The position numbers and the translations under genes are program-made. Below, in pieces: positions 22,565 through 34,944 of a stretch of 64,000 bases of DNA. The notes below the pieces were generated by a model. That model was not told where the DNA came from. It worked only from the letters and a program-made list of their open reading frames with translations, and made no database searches. The DNA is taken from the NCBI GenBank assembly GCA_036674765.1, contig JARVKI010000036.1:186001-250000 (forward strand), in the 5' to 3' direction. This DNA is from Seiridium cupressi. Lineage: Eukaryota > Ascomycota > Sordariomycetes > Amphisphaeriales > Sporocadaceae. How positions within the stretch are numbered: position 1 is the stretch's first letter; each line of letters opens with the position of its first letter.

Positions 22565-23639
22565 AGTATCGATATGGGACAAGTCTGTGATCAGATTGAT
22601 ATCCAGAGCGGGAGGGAATGTCATTCTTTTATCTGCGTGGTGATGCCAGACTTCCAGGCGCAAGCTAGTCCAGAGGGTGGTAGTATAGCATAGACGCAGG
22701 GGTTGCTTGCGTTCAACGGCGACGGTCCATACATGACGATGCACATTGGCTCTTCCGGGAAACTACACGCAGCCCGGGCGCAGGCGAAGAAGTGCACTCA
22801 TACCGACATACCGAGTCCATCAAGGCCGATTATGGGAACACCCAATAGTCTACTGTCGCCAATGTGGAGCCCATACTGATCCCCAGGTTATGGTTTCGGC
22901 CAATGGTGTGAAATCCCTCCCCTGCACGACTTGACTCCAGAACGCGTATAATTCTCGTTACCAAGGGACGTGGCACTGTAACCTGGGAAAGAGACTAGGG
23001 CCGCAGAGTCCCGAATTTCTCGAAAAAGGACCCAGCGATGTCACACAATGATGTGGGCATGCCATGGCCGTAAGCTCGACATCCACGGTTCCGCAGTCAG
23101 ACTCTGGGAAGGACGAATCAGACTTTGGGGTCTCAAGGCGCGCCCACTTTCCATTTCATTCGGATAGAACCGGTCAGCATCTATTGGACGATCCCATAAA
23201 CTGAAGGCTTGCCAGACTGCTGGATGGTAAGGCTGTCAGAATTGGCACAGCCCGCCACCTGGCTGCAGACTTGTACGCCACAGGATAATGGGATGAACCA
23301 ATCACCGGTCTTCTTACAATGCATGAGTGACGTGTAGTAACGCCGAGAGGGCTGGATCGCAGAGCTTAATGTTTTGGGAGTGTCCAATCATAGGGGGCCG
23401 GGGGTTCAGAGTGGCAGGCTACGTTTCGGGCGAATTCTCTATTGCAACTTACCTTTTCATGGACCGCCGGCCCACAGCCATACTCGCATTCTTCCCATTC
23501 CATACGCATCCTGAACAAGTCCAAGTTCACTGATTTTGGGACTCTGTCGACTGTTTACCTTACTGCCCTGGACACTTCATCTTCATGATTGATGATTTGC
23601 ATGAGCCCCAATTAGATAACGAGAAGCGTGCCGTCCGAT
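22565..23639. other. Upstream region of the Clr5-ankyrin gene
   Basis: About 1.1 kb expected to carry the promoter of the Clr5-ankyrin gene and perhaps of the small divergent frame. Short frames here (for example 23181-23387 minus and 23327-23533 plus) have no recognisable domain. No clear TATA box was assigned. Confidence 0.5.
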
Positions 23640-26600
23640 ATGCCGTCGAAGCCAACTCAGGAGGAGTGGGAAGAGCATTTTCTTACTTTACACCGCCTCT
23701 ACATTCAGGAAGATCGGAAGCTGCCAGATGTGAAGAATGAAATGGAGAAGCTTGGCTTCTACGCTAGGTTGCTTCCAAACAATCCATGATTTGTTCCCTG
23801 TTTAATTGATCATATGCTAGCAAATCCCAGTACGAAGCCCGTTTCAAAGCTTGGGGGTTTCAGAAGAACCTTTCGGCGGACACATGGAAGTATGTAGGCC
23901 ACGAATTGAAGAAACGCAAACGTGACGACAAAGACAGCGAAGTAATCGTATCGGGTACTCGTCTCCCACCTTCCAAGATCCGAAAGGAGACGAGTAGACA
24001 TTTTTATGACACTAAATACTTGGTTGAACATGGTACGTAGGACCTACGGGCTGTTTCAATCTTCAAGAAATTCCATCTTGATTTCTACAGGCGTGAAGAC
24101 TTCGACGTCAACGCCCGGGGGGGACGGTACATTCGCTAATGTAAGAATGAATCTTTCATTTCTCCGAGCTTGCCTTTTAATCGGTTTCGGAAGCATCTCC
24201 AGCAATGGTTTCCCGATCCGACAAGCCCGTTTGATATGGTCACTCAGGTGAATGGACCATTGCCCGTCAAGAAGAATGGAAAGCCCTTCAAATCACTACA
24301 AATGGATTCTGTTTCCAGAGCCCTTTTAGCGTCCAATCTTCATGAGCACAGCACCGACGACCTTGCGACATATTTGGGGATTCTTATGCCAGAGTCCTTT
24401 CTAGGCGAGCATCTTCTTCGAGCTGAAGCCCTGGCTCGCCGATCTTCTGGAGTCGCTGCTCGAGTTCAGCTGGAACTTCTTGTATACCTCACGTCAAATA
24501 TTATTGGCGACGAGAACTACGAGCGGGAGGAAAGAGTGCTGAACCTCATCCGTGATTGCGGTGTAATGAAGATGAGAATACACCCAGGAGACAGTGTCCT
24601 CGAAGAACCGACATTTGACGCATTCCGAGAAAACCTCTTTGCGATGGCAATAAAACGCATGGAGACAGACGTCATTTCGTGGCTGCTCGGACTCAGGTTT
24701 GATCCTAATAGTCCAGGGTTATATGGAACCGACCTAACCACCCATTTACCACTGCTCTTTCTCGTGGAATGGTGCAGGGACAGTATCAGGATCAAGATTT
24801 CTAATATCCTATTGTCTCATGGCGCATCGCCGACGCAGTTTTGCTGTGAGGGCCACGGTACCGCTCTGGAATTTGCCGCTCAAAGTGGTCAAGTCACGAT
24901 CTTAAAGGCATTCATGGAGCATCTAGAGAAACTTGGGGGTTTGGGGTTTAACAGTACGTTAAACATCAACGCCTTAATCAACTTGGCAGCAGGGAGTCGT
25001 TGGGACGAGGAAGAGGCACGTCAAACCATTCAATACCTCATCAGTCTACCATGCCAAACCGCGCACGATGCTTCAGTCGAGTTCACCCAATCAACTGCTT
25101 TGATTAAAGCAGTCGAAGCTAGAAACGAAAAGTTGGTACTACTTCTTCATGAGAATGGCGCGAACACGAACTGCCACAACAGGTCGGGAGAGTTCCCTTT
25201 GGGCGCAGCTCTAGATACGAAACTGCATTACGATCGGAAAAGGACCACTATGTGTGAACTACTCATCAGCCTTGGTGCATCTCCAAATTACGACCCTCCT
25301 GGAGAAGCGGCCATCAAGCTACCATCTGCACTACACTTTGCGGCACGGCATGGTTCATATACAGCATGTAAACTGCTTCTGGATAATGGTGCCCGACTTC
25401 ATTATCCAGCCCAGTTCAAAAAGACGGTCTACGGCATTCATGCGATGACTCCTTGGACTCCTTTACAAGCAGCTATTGCTGGTGGTTACACGCGCTGTGC
25501 AACGCTTCTCATTCACCACGGTGCGTGGCTGGTAGGCGATGAATTGCTATGCGCAGTGCGGGAAAGTGATGATCTCACGCCAAGTCTTGTTGATGCTTTA
25601 ATCAAGGCTGGTGTCGATATCACACTCAAGTCTGCTATAGGAGAAACAGCACTGCACACCAGCATCCGAAGAGAGTTTTTCGATGTCGCAAGAACACTTA
25701 TCCATGCTGGAGCTGTGGTTGACTTTCAGTTAACACTATCCCTAGTACCTTGGATTGACGAGGTCGGTCAGATGTCAGAGCTCTACAACGTTCTTGAAGA
25801 AAGTAAAACCACTAGTGATCTTGGAAGCATCATGTCGACTGATGACCTTCGACCACTCCTGCGAGCTATTGGATCTGAAACTTCCAGAGCGATTCATCTT
25901 GCAACTCGTTGTCTAGAGAAACGATTATGGCCAAGGCGCTATGTTTCACAAACCTTAACAACAGCCATCGAAAACCGAAATTTCGAAATCGCCCGTATTT
26001 TACTCAATCGATTTCCTACATTCTATGGTCCCAAGCACCTTCACAAAGCCATGGGCTCGTTATACAAATTGGGCGAAGGTGATGACTACGCACAATATGT
26101 GCTTTTCATCACCGAGATATTGAAGCGGCGAAAGGATATAAACCTGAATGATCGCGAGACTGAGGCTATGTGCCGAGCGGTAAAGCTGGCTTGCTGCGAC
26201 GGTGACTTCAGACCCCTGGAGCTCTTGTTAGCACATCTACCTAGAGAATTGATCGCCGATACACATCTCGCTCAAAAACTGCTCTCAGAGCCGTTGAGTT
26301 CAGGTTGTCGAACATGCCCAGAAAGTCCAATAAGCCCTTGGACTCGCAAGGCTTTGGAATCATTGTTCACTGCTGGGTGCCGACCTAATACAGCTGTGGG
26401 TCTTTTGGCCATCTGTAGGGCCCCTGTGGAGCAGGTGAAGCAGCTGATGGAGTACGGCTGTGACCCTCGTCAAAGATATTCATGGTCTGGTACATCGCTC
26501 CAATATGCCGCTGCACATGGTAGGACAGACATGGTACGCATATTATTGACGTATGGTGTTAATGTCAATGCCCGTCCAGCATGGGAACTTTCGTACGACA

Positions 26601-27280
26601 ATCACCAAAAGCACGTCTACGATCTTGAAAATTACCCTCAGAGAACTGCCTTGCAAGCCGCTGTCGAAGAGGGTAATTTGGAGATCATGAAAATGCTCCT
26701 TGATGCCGGGGCAGATATCAATGCATCTCCAGGTCCGTTTAGAGGTGCCACTACTTTACAGCTCGCTGCCATTAAGGGATATATCGGAATCGCCAAGTCA
26801 CTGATATCTATGGGGGCAAACATTAATGCTGATGGTGCTGAATGGTTCGGAAGGACAGCCTTAGAAGGTGCGGCGGAATCTGGGAGGCTAGACATGGTTG
26901 AGTTCCTGCTTCAAGAAGGGTGTATTATCGACAATCATCGCAGATGCCAATACATCCGAGCCATATTTCTGGCCCGGAGTCGAGGCCATTATGCACTGGC
27001 CCGTTACTTGAAGATCCAGAGCCAGTGGACCGAGGAGGATGAAATGATTCTCATGGCAGAAGTAGAAGACGATGAATCTGACTGGAACCTCTACAGCCCC
27101 TCAGAGGAAGACGATGAAAGCATCAGCGACGAGATAGTCGAGCCGGAGTACGGAAATAGAGAACAAGAATCACTAGACGATGGACAGGAAGGCGCTGCTG
27201 GCTGGGGTTCAGGAAACGACAATGACTGCATCTTCGATGGAGGTGGAGATGGAGACATTTATGAAGTGCCGTGGATCTGA
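23640..27280 (+). CDS. Clr5-domain ankyrin-repeat protein
   Basis: Proposed exons are 23640-23767, 23821-24032, 24091-24140 and 24194-27280 (1,158 residues). The third acceptor could instead be at 24202, which is also in frame. Residues 1-60 form a Clr5-type domain: EEWEEHF, then LYIQEDRKLPDV, EKLGFYASKSQYEARFKAWGFQKN. A Lys/Arg-rich segment (LKKRKRDDKDSE) follows and may be a nuclear signal. From about residue 300 there are many ankyrin units, such as GTALEFAAQSGQV, SALHFAARHGSYTACKLLLDNGA, TALQAAVEEGNLEIMKMLLDAGADIN and TALEGAAESGRLDMVEFLLQEG. The C-terminal about 100 residues are strongly acidic. The first donor (GTTGCT) is weak, but the join recreates the conserved FYASKSQYE block. In fission yeast Clr5 is a silencing factor; in moulds the domain heads large ankyrin or TPR families of unknown role. 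The gene lies between two inverted tRNA-Ser genes. Confidence 0.85.
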
Positions 27281-28343
27281 GACTGTATGTTTGAACAGCA
27301 TTTCCGGAAAGGAAACGAAGGATGATAGTTGTCAGAGGTAAGGAAGGGGTGGTAACTATTCTGTGGCAGGCGAAGAAGGACTCGGTTTCTACCGTCGATC
27401 AATTTCCTTTTACTGCGTAGGCACGCGTTGCCAAGGGTAGGGATTTCTCGGGTTGTTATCAAATTTCCTAACTATTTTCTTTTCTATTTACACTTGACGT
27501 GCCCATCAATGGCTACACATGAGAATATGAACGTCATGCCCCTTGTGAGACTTCTCTAGTAGTCTATTTCGATCTACTCGGGCTTGGTCTTTTTCACCTC
27601 GAAGCCCTATAGACGTATCTCTAAAAATCTTATACTTCGTCACAGCCAATCCACAGCGAAGGTCCGACCAGGGAAATCGCCTGTAGGACACAGCTCCTTC
27701 GCCATACCAAGAAGGTCCAGTTTTGTGTCCACTAGGTAGCTGCACAAGTATGGGGTGGGGTTAGGCGATTGAGTTGAGCTGACGGAGAAGGACTGTTAAG
27801 CAGATATCGAAGGATTTTTCTAGTATTTTTTCTCTCTTGCTATGACGGTATAGATATACACTTGACGAAGTTAAAAACCGAACGTCTATCATGTCTAGAC
27901 AATGGTACAGTTGCTACCCCGAGCAGGAGCCACAATCCACCAACCATTAAGCACCACTAGCGGAGGTTAGATGCAGATCGGGAGACCGTTGGCTAGTTGC
28001 TACCATTATTCCTGTTTCGCGTTTCGTTTTGGAAGGACTGGGGTAGCTGCAAGTCCAAATATGCGAACCCAACCAGTGCCATGTGTTAAGTCTGGGAGTA
28101 AGTGCAAGTATTCTTTAATACATAGATTTCGATGACCAAAAGAAAGGTATTTGGTAATTCAAGCAAGGTCGCGCGGAGGCACACCGTAATTAATATCTCG
28201 GTTCTGCTATTATAATATTATAATGCATCTATAACACAAGTGTATATATCAATAGGGAAGAATGGAACAGCAAAAAAGAGGTGCAGTATTATTAACTGTA
28301 TATACCAAAAGTGTTGGACTGCTGGAGCAGTCAAAAATAGGCA
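27281..28343. other. Spacer between the Clr5-ankyrin gene and the second tRNA-Ser gene
   Basis: Holds the presumed 3' UTR of the ankyrin gene. A minus-strand frame at 27506-27745 has no domain. AT-rich palindromic DNA (TATAATATTATAAT-like) occurs near 28,208-28,224. The TTTTT terminator of the minus-strand tRNA gene is read just below 28,344. Confidence 0.55.
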
Positions 28344-28440
28344 CGACACCTGTGTGATTCGAACACACGCCCCCGAAGGGAATGCCTTAACTATTGGGTA
28401 TAATAGCAGGGCATCGCGTTAACCACTCCGCCAAAGTGCC
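28344..28440 (-). tRNA. tRNA-Ser(GCU) with a 16-nt intron, inverted copy
   Basis: The reverse complement is identical over all 97 bases, intron included, to the tRNA gene at 21350-21446. It therefore has the same stems, long variable arm, GCU anticodon and internal promoter boxes. Its downstream sequence on the minus strand contains a TTTTT run about 6 bases beyond the gene, a Pol III stop. Flanking sequences of the two copies are not obviously alike outside the gene. Confidence 0.96.
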
Positions 28441-28791
28441 TTATTGGATGAAAGTTGAGCCACTAATCATTGCCTATGTCTCATTCGTCGTACTCCGCAC
28501 TTCGTGTTAGCGTTCGCAACTATGGAGCATTGATATTAGTCTTCGATTGAAGTAACAATTTTGATTTATGGAAACGTTTGATCACGAAATGTAACGAGAG
28601 CTGAAGAAGATTCATCGCATACAGCATGAACGAGCCAAAGAGATTGTCAGGAATCATGTAACCCTCGCTATTTCAAAAGACATATCACCAGCTCACAAAA
28701 TGTCCATAGCCTTCATGTCCTTGCAAATTCGTCCCGAGTCTATTTTTCAGCATTCTAACTAAGCATTTTATGTCTCTTTACTCTAAGTAAT
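28441..28791. other. Spacer between tRNA-Ser and UTP14
   Basis: About 350 bases holding the 5' flank of the minus-strand tRNA gene and the 3' UTR of UTP14. Nothing else is seen. Confidence 0.6.
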
Positions 28792-31511
28792 CTAATGCAT
28801 GGGCTTCGCCATGGGTGCGATAATGCCTTGCTTAATAAGAACCCTTGGTTTGACGGCGTCTTGGTGCGTCTTCTTGGTCACCCATTCCGGACCAATGGGG
28901 AGTCTGAGAGACCGCTCGTACTGGTTCACAGTCTCAAAAGTATGCGGCAGCTGGGAAGCCAGGTACTTGTTGTTTTTCTGCGTTCCATATTAGCATCGTG
29001 TCTTCATGCAACCTTGATTGGTATCTTATAGCAGAATGGCCGGCAGCTTACCTTGATGACCTTCTCGTTCATGATGACGTTCTTGAGTTTCGAGTCTTTA
29101 CGTTTGTCCTTCTTGATACCTTCTTGTTTGGTCACAAAACGACCTTGATGTCTTCGCTTTTCGCGGGCAGATACACCGTCTCCCACCCAGCTTCCCCAAC
29201 CGGGCAAGGTATTGTCAATTATCTTGTCGTCATCTTCCTCTTCTTGGGCGCGCTTCTCCGCCTCGAACTCGGCCACTACATCGAGACCTCCGAATGCTTT
29301 GTCTAGGAGATCCTGATCGCGGAACTGAACAAGATGTCCGTCTTCATCATCAGACGATTCATCTCCGACTAGGACGGCATGCTTTTTCTGGGACTTTTGT
29401 CTTGGTGCGGGTGCGGGAGCTTTCACTGCTGCAGCACTCAAATCAAGATCCAGTACATTTGCGTTGCTGTCGTAGCCCTTCTGTTTCCGTGCTTTCCGAC
29501 CCGACTTGGAAGAGACGGCTGTAGACCAAGCACCCGCAGTTTCGTCGTCGACGTAATATCGTGGTGCAGGAACGGTTGTGCCTGCTACATCGTTCGCCAT
29601 GCCATTCGAAGTAATAGGTGCTGCAGCATTCGGAGTATCAAACTTTGCCTTGTCTTTCTTCGCCTTTGAAGAGACTGGCTCTTTCTTCGTCCCTGGCACG
29701 CCGTATTGTCTCCGGCCAATATCCTCGGCTTCTGGCTCAGGCTCAGAGTCTTCGTCATCCGAGGCAAGTTCTCGGCGAATTTGCTTGATAAGATCGTCGT
29801 TTTCCTGCTTCTTCAGATTTTCGGCCTTCTTCATGAATGGCATATCCAGAAGTTTAGACCTTGGTCCTGATGGTTGTTCGTCGTTGTCTATATTTTGGAG
29901 TTCTTTGAGGAGCCTTTTCCTGTCGTCGACATCCTCGGAATCGCCAGAGTAATCAGAATCATCGTCACTCTCTTGACCGCGGCCTTCGATTCGTCTCCGC
30001 AGCTCTTCGTCGCGGCGCGCCATATCCGTCATTCCATCCCGTACGGAATCGTCCCAGACGGCAAGGCCTCCCTTTTTGGCCATCTTGGCCCATTTCGAGT
30101 CTCTGTGCCTAGCACCCATCCTCTCGGATGCTCGCTGGCGGTCCCTCTGCTCTCTCTCGTCCTCGGAGTCTATCAAGCCGGCGGCAGCAAGAGCTTCATG
30201 CTCTTTCATCTCTTCCTTCTCGCGTTCCCTCCTGTGCACACGATGGTATGCCTTTGACTTGATCTTCTTGATGCGCTTGGCTCGCGCTTCTTCTCGAGAC
30301 TTGAGCTCCCTTTCCCTTCTTTTGGCCGCCCAAAACTGCTTCCGAGTGACTGCCTCTCCGTTCTCGTTAACATATTCCACGGCTTCGTCCTCAGCTTTGG
30401 GGCCAAGTCCCGACTCCTCCACTATCCCGAGGATTGTTTGCTCGAGTTCGTTACCCGGGGCCTTGTGATCTAGGGGCGCAATCTCGGTATTGTTATGTCT
30501 GGCCAGACCAGTTTCGGTCTGCGGCAGTGGAAAAACGAGGTGGTCGGCTCGCCTATTCTGCTTCACTGTCTCTGTCCACCTATCGAGCGTCTTGTTCGTT
30601 TGCTCATAGGCTGCAGCCCTGTCGAGACGAGCTTGCTGGCGCCTGGCAAGTGGTACCTCCAACTTCTGCGGTTTTGAGGATTTCTCTTCTTTTGACATGA
30701 GCTTCAAGGACTTCTTCAAGGAAGGGTCTAGACCACCCAGCAGACCGAGGTCCTTCATGTCGATCTTGGACTTCTGCGGGGCTTGTGTTTCTTCTTCCTC
30801 TTCAGCAACCCCCGAAAACTTGTTGACCCAGTCTTTCACATCTGCCTCGGAAACGTCATCTTCGCTGTCTTCCGACTCTTCACTGCCCCCACTTTCTTCG
30901 GATCCAGAATCGCCAGAATCCTCCTCCTCACCTCCCTCGGGAGCATCATCGTCTGACATGGACATATCCAGGGCGTCGGCGAGATCGATGGCGTCCGAGC
31001 CGAGGGACTCTAGATCATCCTCGTCCTCATCAGAGTCTTTCTGCTTGCCCTTTCCCTTCTTTTTGCTGCCGCCAAAGGCAAAGCCTTGGAAGTTTTCCTC
31101 GTCGCTTTCGCCAAAGGCTTCGTCCGAGTCGATATCGGAGTCTTCGTCGTCGTCGCCCACTCCAACGCGCCACTCGTTGCCGCTCGAATCGCTGCCGTAC
31201 TCGATATCATCATCGCCCTGAGCCGCACGGCGTTTCCTGGGAGGTGCTTCGTCTTCATCGACATCCTCCTCGTCTTCATCGACGTCTTCATTTGCTTGGC
31301 GCCGACGTTTTCCAGCACCAAGATCTGCGTCGAGCTCCCGATTTCTCGGAGTGAGTTTGTAACGGTCGCCGCCGAGCTCTTTATTGGCTATCGAGAAGGC
31401 GTCTTGAGCTCTTGATTTGGCCTTTGATTTTTGTTTCTGTTGTCGGCGCTTGTTGCCGGCTCCAGAGCCAGCACCCATTAGAGGGCGGCCATGGGATTGA
31501 CGACCCGGCAT
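28792..31511 (-). CDS. utp14: U3 snoRNP / SSU processome protein Utp14
   Basis: Two exons, 31511-29052 and 28977-28792, with a 74-nt intron (GTAAGC..GCAG) in phase 0; 881 residues. Without splicing the frame would end in an unrelated tail; the join gives EKVIK-KNNKYLASQLPH, then RSLRLPIGPEW and a basic C-terminus, the conserved Utp14 ending. The N-terminal third is acidic and Ser-rich (many DED and SDS clusters). The middle is Lys/Arg-rich coiled coil (KIKKIKSKAYHRVHRRERE), and GWGSWVGDGVS near residue 785 is a Utp14 hallmark. Utp14 sits in the nucleolar 90S pre-ribosome, binds U3 and pre-18S RNA, and activates the DEAH helicase Dhr1 to release U3. It is divergent from the mL41 gene, 438 bases away. 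Confidence 0.95.
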
Positions 31512-31949
31512 TGTGTCGGTGCACCAGGACTACCAATCTTTGAGTGGTCCAGTGATTAGTTGCCGTTCGAAGCGTCTGGCGAGCAAAATGTCGAGAGAAT
31601 TGTGATCGAGAAGCGAAGAGCGCGGTTGTCGGCGGGCGTCTCGAACCGCTTTGGCTATTATCAATATCGCATAGAAAATCGCTAGAGACGGTGCCTCGAA
31701 CTTTTTTACTGCCATGCTCCAGCGGGGCAATTGGAAATTTTAGTGGAGACCGAATGCTATCTTATCAGCTTTAGCAGCCGTCAGTCCGTTTGCCGACCCT
31801 TGTCAAGAATTCTCGAGCGGCCAGTGCAAGCAGCATTCATTCAGCTTCGAGACTCCAATTCGACTCATTTCAAGCAGCGCCCCTGTGCACCTGACGACAA
31901 CCTCCGCCGTGTCGCGAGTTTCTCTCCAAACACACCGCCCGTCGCCAAA
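31512..31949. promoter_or_regulatory. Shared divergent promoter region of utp14 and mrpl27
   Basis: A 438-bp spacer separates the start codons of utp14 (minus) and the mL41 gene (plus). Both 5' UTRs and both promoters must fit here. No clear TATA box was found, as is common for ribosome-related fungal genes. Co-regulation is inferred from the layout only. Confidence 0.6.
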
Positions 31950-32423
31950 ATGAAGCCCACCGCCTGGCTGTCGTTCAAGCCGCGGTTGACGTTCACGCGC
32001 AAGTTTCGCAAGCTGCCGCTCACCACGAAAGATATGAACAAGGGCTTCTACAAGGGAACACGGACGGGCACCATGGGTCGACATACCAAATTCGGAGGAT
32101 ATATTATCGAGTGGGATAGAGTGCGTACTTATGTCGTGCCCGAGGGACTTGACAGCTTCAAGGTATGTCACCTATATTGGACGGACCAAGACAGCCAGGA
32201 CGCGGCACGGGAAGAAGCACCATGATGTATACACTCTCGGGTTGTGGTCGCGGCGGAGAGCTCATGAGGTTCGGCATGGAACCTTTGCTAACTCGAATAC
32301 AATTAGTTGTCTCCCTTCGTAACGAACAAGATCGAGAGAACGAGAGGACAATACGGAGGCAGCGGACCTAACGATCCATCATTATACATTGAAAGATGGA
32401 AGGATGAAAACGGTCTCGACTAA
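31950..32423 (+). CDS. mrpl27: Mitochondrial large-subunit ribosomal protein mL41 (MrpL27)
   Basis: Two exons, 31950-32162 and 32307-32423, with a 144-nt intron (GTATGT..ATTAG, CTAAC branch site near 32288) in phase 0; 109 residues. The ATG has context CCAAAATG. The protein is small and basic, with [25 protein letters not shown], then [24 protein letters not shown] and WKDENGLD, matching the mL41/MRPL27 family. The N-terminus serves as the mitochondrial import region. It belongs to the large subunit of the mitoribosome. Confidence 0.93.
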
Positions 32424-33220
32424 ACAATAACCACGACCTTACTATCCGCACGCGAAAATCCACCGGAGTCGCGGCTGCATATAGAGCGAACGAAATCGCT
32501 TGATTCGGCGGACCGAATGCAAGATTCTTATAGGAGGGAACCGAGGGTATTTTGTCTCTGCCCCTACACCGATGGAGCACATCGCAGGAGGATTCGTAAC
32601 CCTTCACACCAGGCCTTGCAAAATCACCAATATGTATCATATACAGAGACTATACACACATACAATGTATACTAGAATCAAATACCCAACATGAAACAGC
32701 TAGCGCCGACGACATCGTAGCCCGAGGAACTTTGATTTTAATGTCCTTGCTAACGGCGCATCCAGGACGACTGCTGAAGACGTAATCCGACGTGGCTTCT
32801 CCACATTCACTTTGCTATCACAACTCCTCATTAGCAGTAACTGGCAGGTATACGGTAGTAGTGTCACTTGAGCTGGACAAGGTCACAAACGAGTTTCGAA
32901 CACACCAAAGAGCTGAAAATTTGAACTTTGTATTGGTTGGTCTCTCAGCCAAAACATCGTCAGTAGAAGGATCGCAAAGTAGAGAACCTTTATCCTGATT
33001 CGTTCCAAGCTACGCCGTCTTGTGTCCTGTATCCACATGAAAGTAGAGCAATGTAAACGTTTGTGTAGATCTGAGCCATCCCTTCCCAGTGGGTAGCCTG
33101 TATAGTCCAAAACCCTACGCCGTCTGATGCATCGTGGCTCGTTCAACATAACCCACATAATCTGGACCTTATCCAGCGAAATGTGCTTATTCATAAAACC
33201 GTGTGGGCGTACTTAAACGC
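32424..33220. other. Convergent spacer between mrpl27 and the Cue2-like gene
   Basis: Both genes end here, so the region should hold two 3' UTRs. No coding sequence is supported; frames at 32792-32998 (plus) and 32883-33194 (minus) overlap on opposite strands and lack domains. Confidence 0.6.
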
Positions 33221-34944
33221 TCACTTCCTCCCCGTGACGAGATACTGCCCCGTCAACACGGTGACCTTCCAACCATCCGCAACGAGCGCCTTAAACACGT
33301 TGATTCGAAGTGGGGATATGCCACCTGCGCTGTGCCTTCCCAGTCCCGTGACTATGGTGAAGCCATCCCTAGCCTTCCTCGCTTTCTCTTCCCCAAGGGA
33401 TTCCCACCAAGACCACACTCGGTCCAGAGCTATGCCGACACCATCCTGTACAGTTACGCCGTGAAGGTCGATTTCATCGGGTTTACTGCGTTGATTCACA
33501 TACTGGGCTGCTTCACTACTCCTGGCTTGATGGAGATCTCTGGAAAGGTCTCTGCCACGCTCGGATAGAACCGCCGCTGCGGATCTGTATAACCCACCTT
33601 TCTTGTAGGCCGCTCCAGCGGCTTGAAACGAATGGTTCCGTAGCTCAGCCAGATCCCCGGAGCGCAATGTTGTAGGAGTAGCGGAACTACTCGGTGCATT
33701 CCTCCTTGGGGCAGCAGGAGCTTTGCCGGCCACTACTGACCACGGTTTGCTCGAGTTGCTGCCGATTGTGTCAATGTCCAGCCTTGGAGCTGAGATATTG
33801 TACGAAACATCGTATCTAAGATAGACTGGTTTTTCGTAATAAGCAGCCAAGATCTGAATAAGGTCCATGGCTTGCTGTCGACTGGAAGTAAGGCCGAAGA
33901 TAGGCGCCATGTACGTTGCAGGTACCCATGGATATTTCTTCACCTGTTCATCTGCAGCTGGGCACCTCTCGGACCCCAATGGGTCGATACCCGCGGCGAT
34001 GTAATTATCCAAAATCTGAACAACGGCAGCCCCCATAGACTTGCGTTTCTGTACATAGATCTCCTCGATTTCACTCTCCCCGACAGGAAGGCGCTCAGCC
34101 AGATACGAGATATTCCCTATGATTGTTAGTCATCAGTCATAAAATTTTGTATAGCCCCTTTGTAAGGACTAGACTTACCTCGATGCTTCTCATCCAGAAC
34201 ATTAGACTCATCGGAGCTGTTTGCTGAGCTTGGGTTTGTCGATTCAGTGGAACGAACGATTGCCTTCTTCTTTTTACCCCTCTTCCTCCTGGTCGGCACC
34301 GCGTCGTCATCAACGTAGAATCCGTCGATGCCTTTTGGTCGCTGGCCAGTTTGCTCCAGGTGTGAAGTTGTGAGTAAAACTTCAACCGCACGGTCCGCAT
34401 CACCATCGAACTTCTGCAAGGCCAAAGTAATATCAATAGGCTTCAGCTCCGGAAAGATTTCTTGAAGTCGCTTTGCTTTTTCCTCGCCTCCCAGGCCGTC
34501 AAATATACTAAAGCGAAGGGTTTCCTGTGCATCTTGAGTGGACGGCTTGGACGAAGCTGTTGAAAGTATGCTCTGCGGAATGGAGCTTTCCGTGGTGGTG
34601 GTAAGACCATCATTGCTTCTCAGATCACTCTCAGCAGCAACGCTGCGCGGCTCCCCGGACCCATCGTTTGCTGCGTCGTGGATGTCCACGATGCGCTGCT
34701 CGAGGCCGCTGGCATTGAATCCACTGGCCTCCTCAAACGGAACATTCTCAGACACAATGAGCAGCGCTTGCCTGGCTTGTTGGAATCCTTCGGGGTTGTT
34801 CAAATCGTAGTCACTACACATCGACAGGATAAGAGCCTCATCGATCAACGAGCTGAACTCGTTCTGCCTGCTGCATGAGCACCTGACGGGACGAGTAGTC
34901 TGAAGGGGACATCTCACCACTAGTTTTGTGATAGGGTCCTCCAT
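33221..34944 (-). CDS. cue2: CUE and SMR domain endonuclease, Cue2/N4BP2-like
   Basis: Two exons, 34944-34179 and 34116-33221, with a 62-nt intron (GTAAGT..CATAG); 553 residues. The frame opens at TTG 34962, so the ATG at 34944 is chosen. A CUE-like ubiquitin-binding helix bundle lies at about 155-193 (LQEIFPELKPIDITLALQKFDGDADRAVEVLL). It is followed by a Lys-rich linker (RRKRGKKKKA), a DUF1771-type helix (AAGAAYKKGGLYRSAA, then EAAQYVNQ) and a C-terminal SMR domain with EIDLHGVTV and TGLGRHSAGGISPLR. Yeast Cue2 cuts mRNA within the A site of collided ribosomes in no-go decay. The DLH motif and the GxHS motif needed for that are both present. Function here is inferred from the architecture. 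Confidence 0.88.

Noticed and set aside
18000..31000. Biosynthetic gene cluster around the GH3 gene
   Set aside because: No polyketide synthase, peptide synthetase, terpene cyclase, P450 or transporter gene is present.
30697..31221. Long Ser-rich open frame on the plus strand
   Set aside because: It is antisense to the acidic, low-complexity N-terminus of Utp14; Asp/Glu codons on one strand read as Ser/Phe-rich frames on the other.
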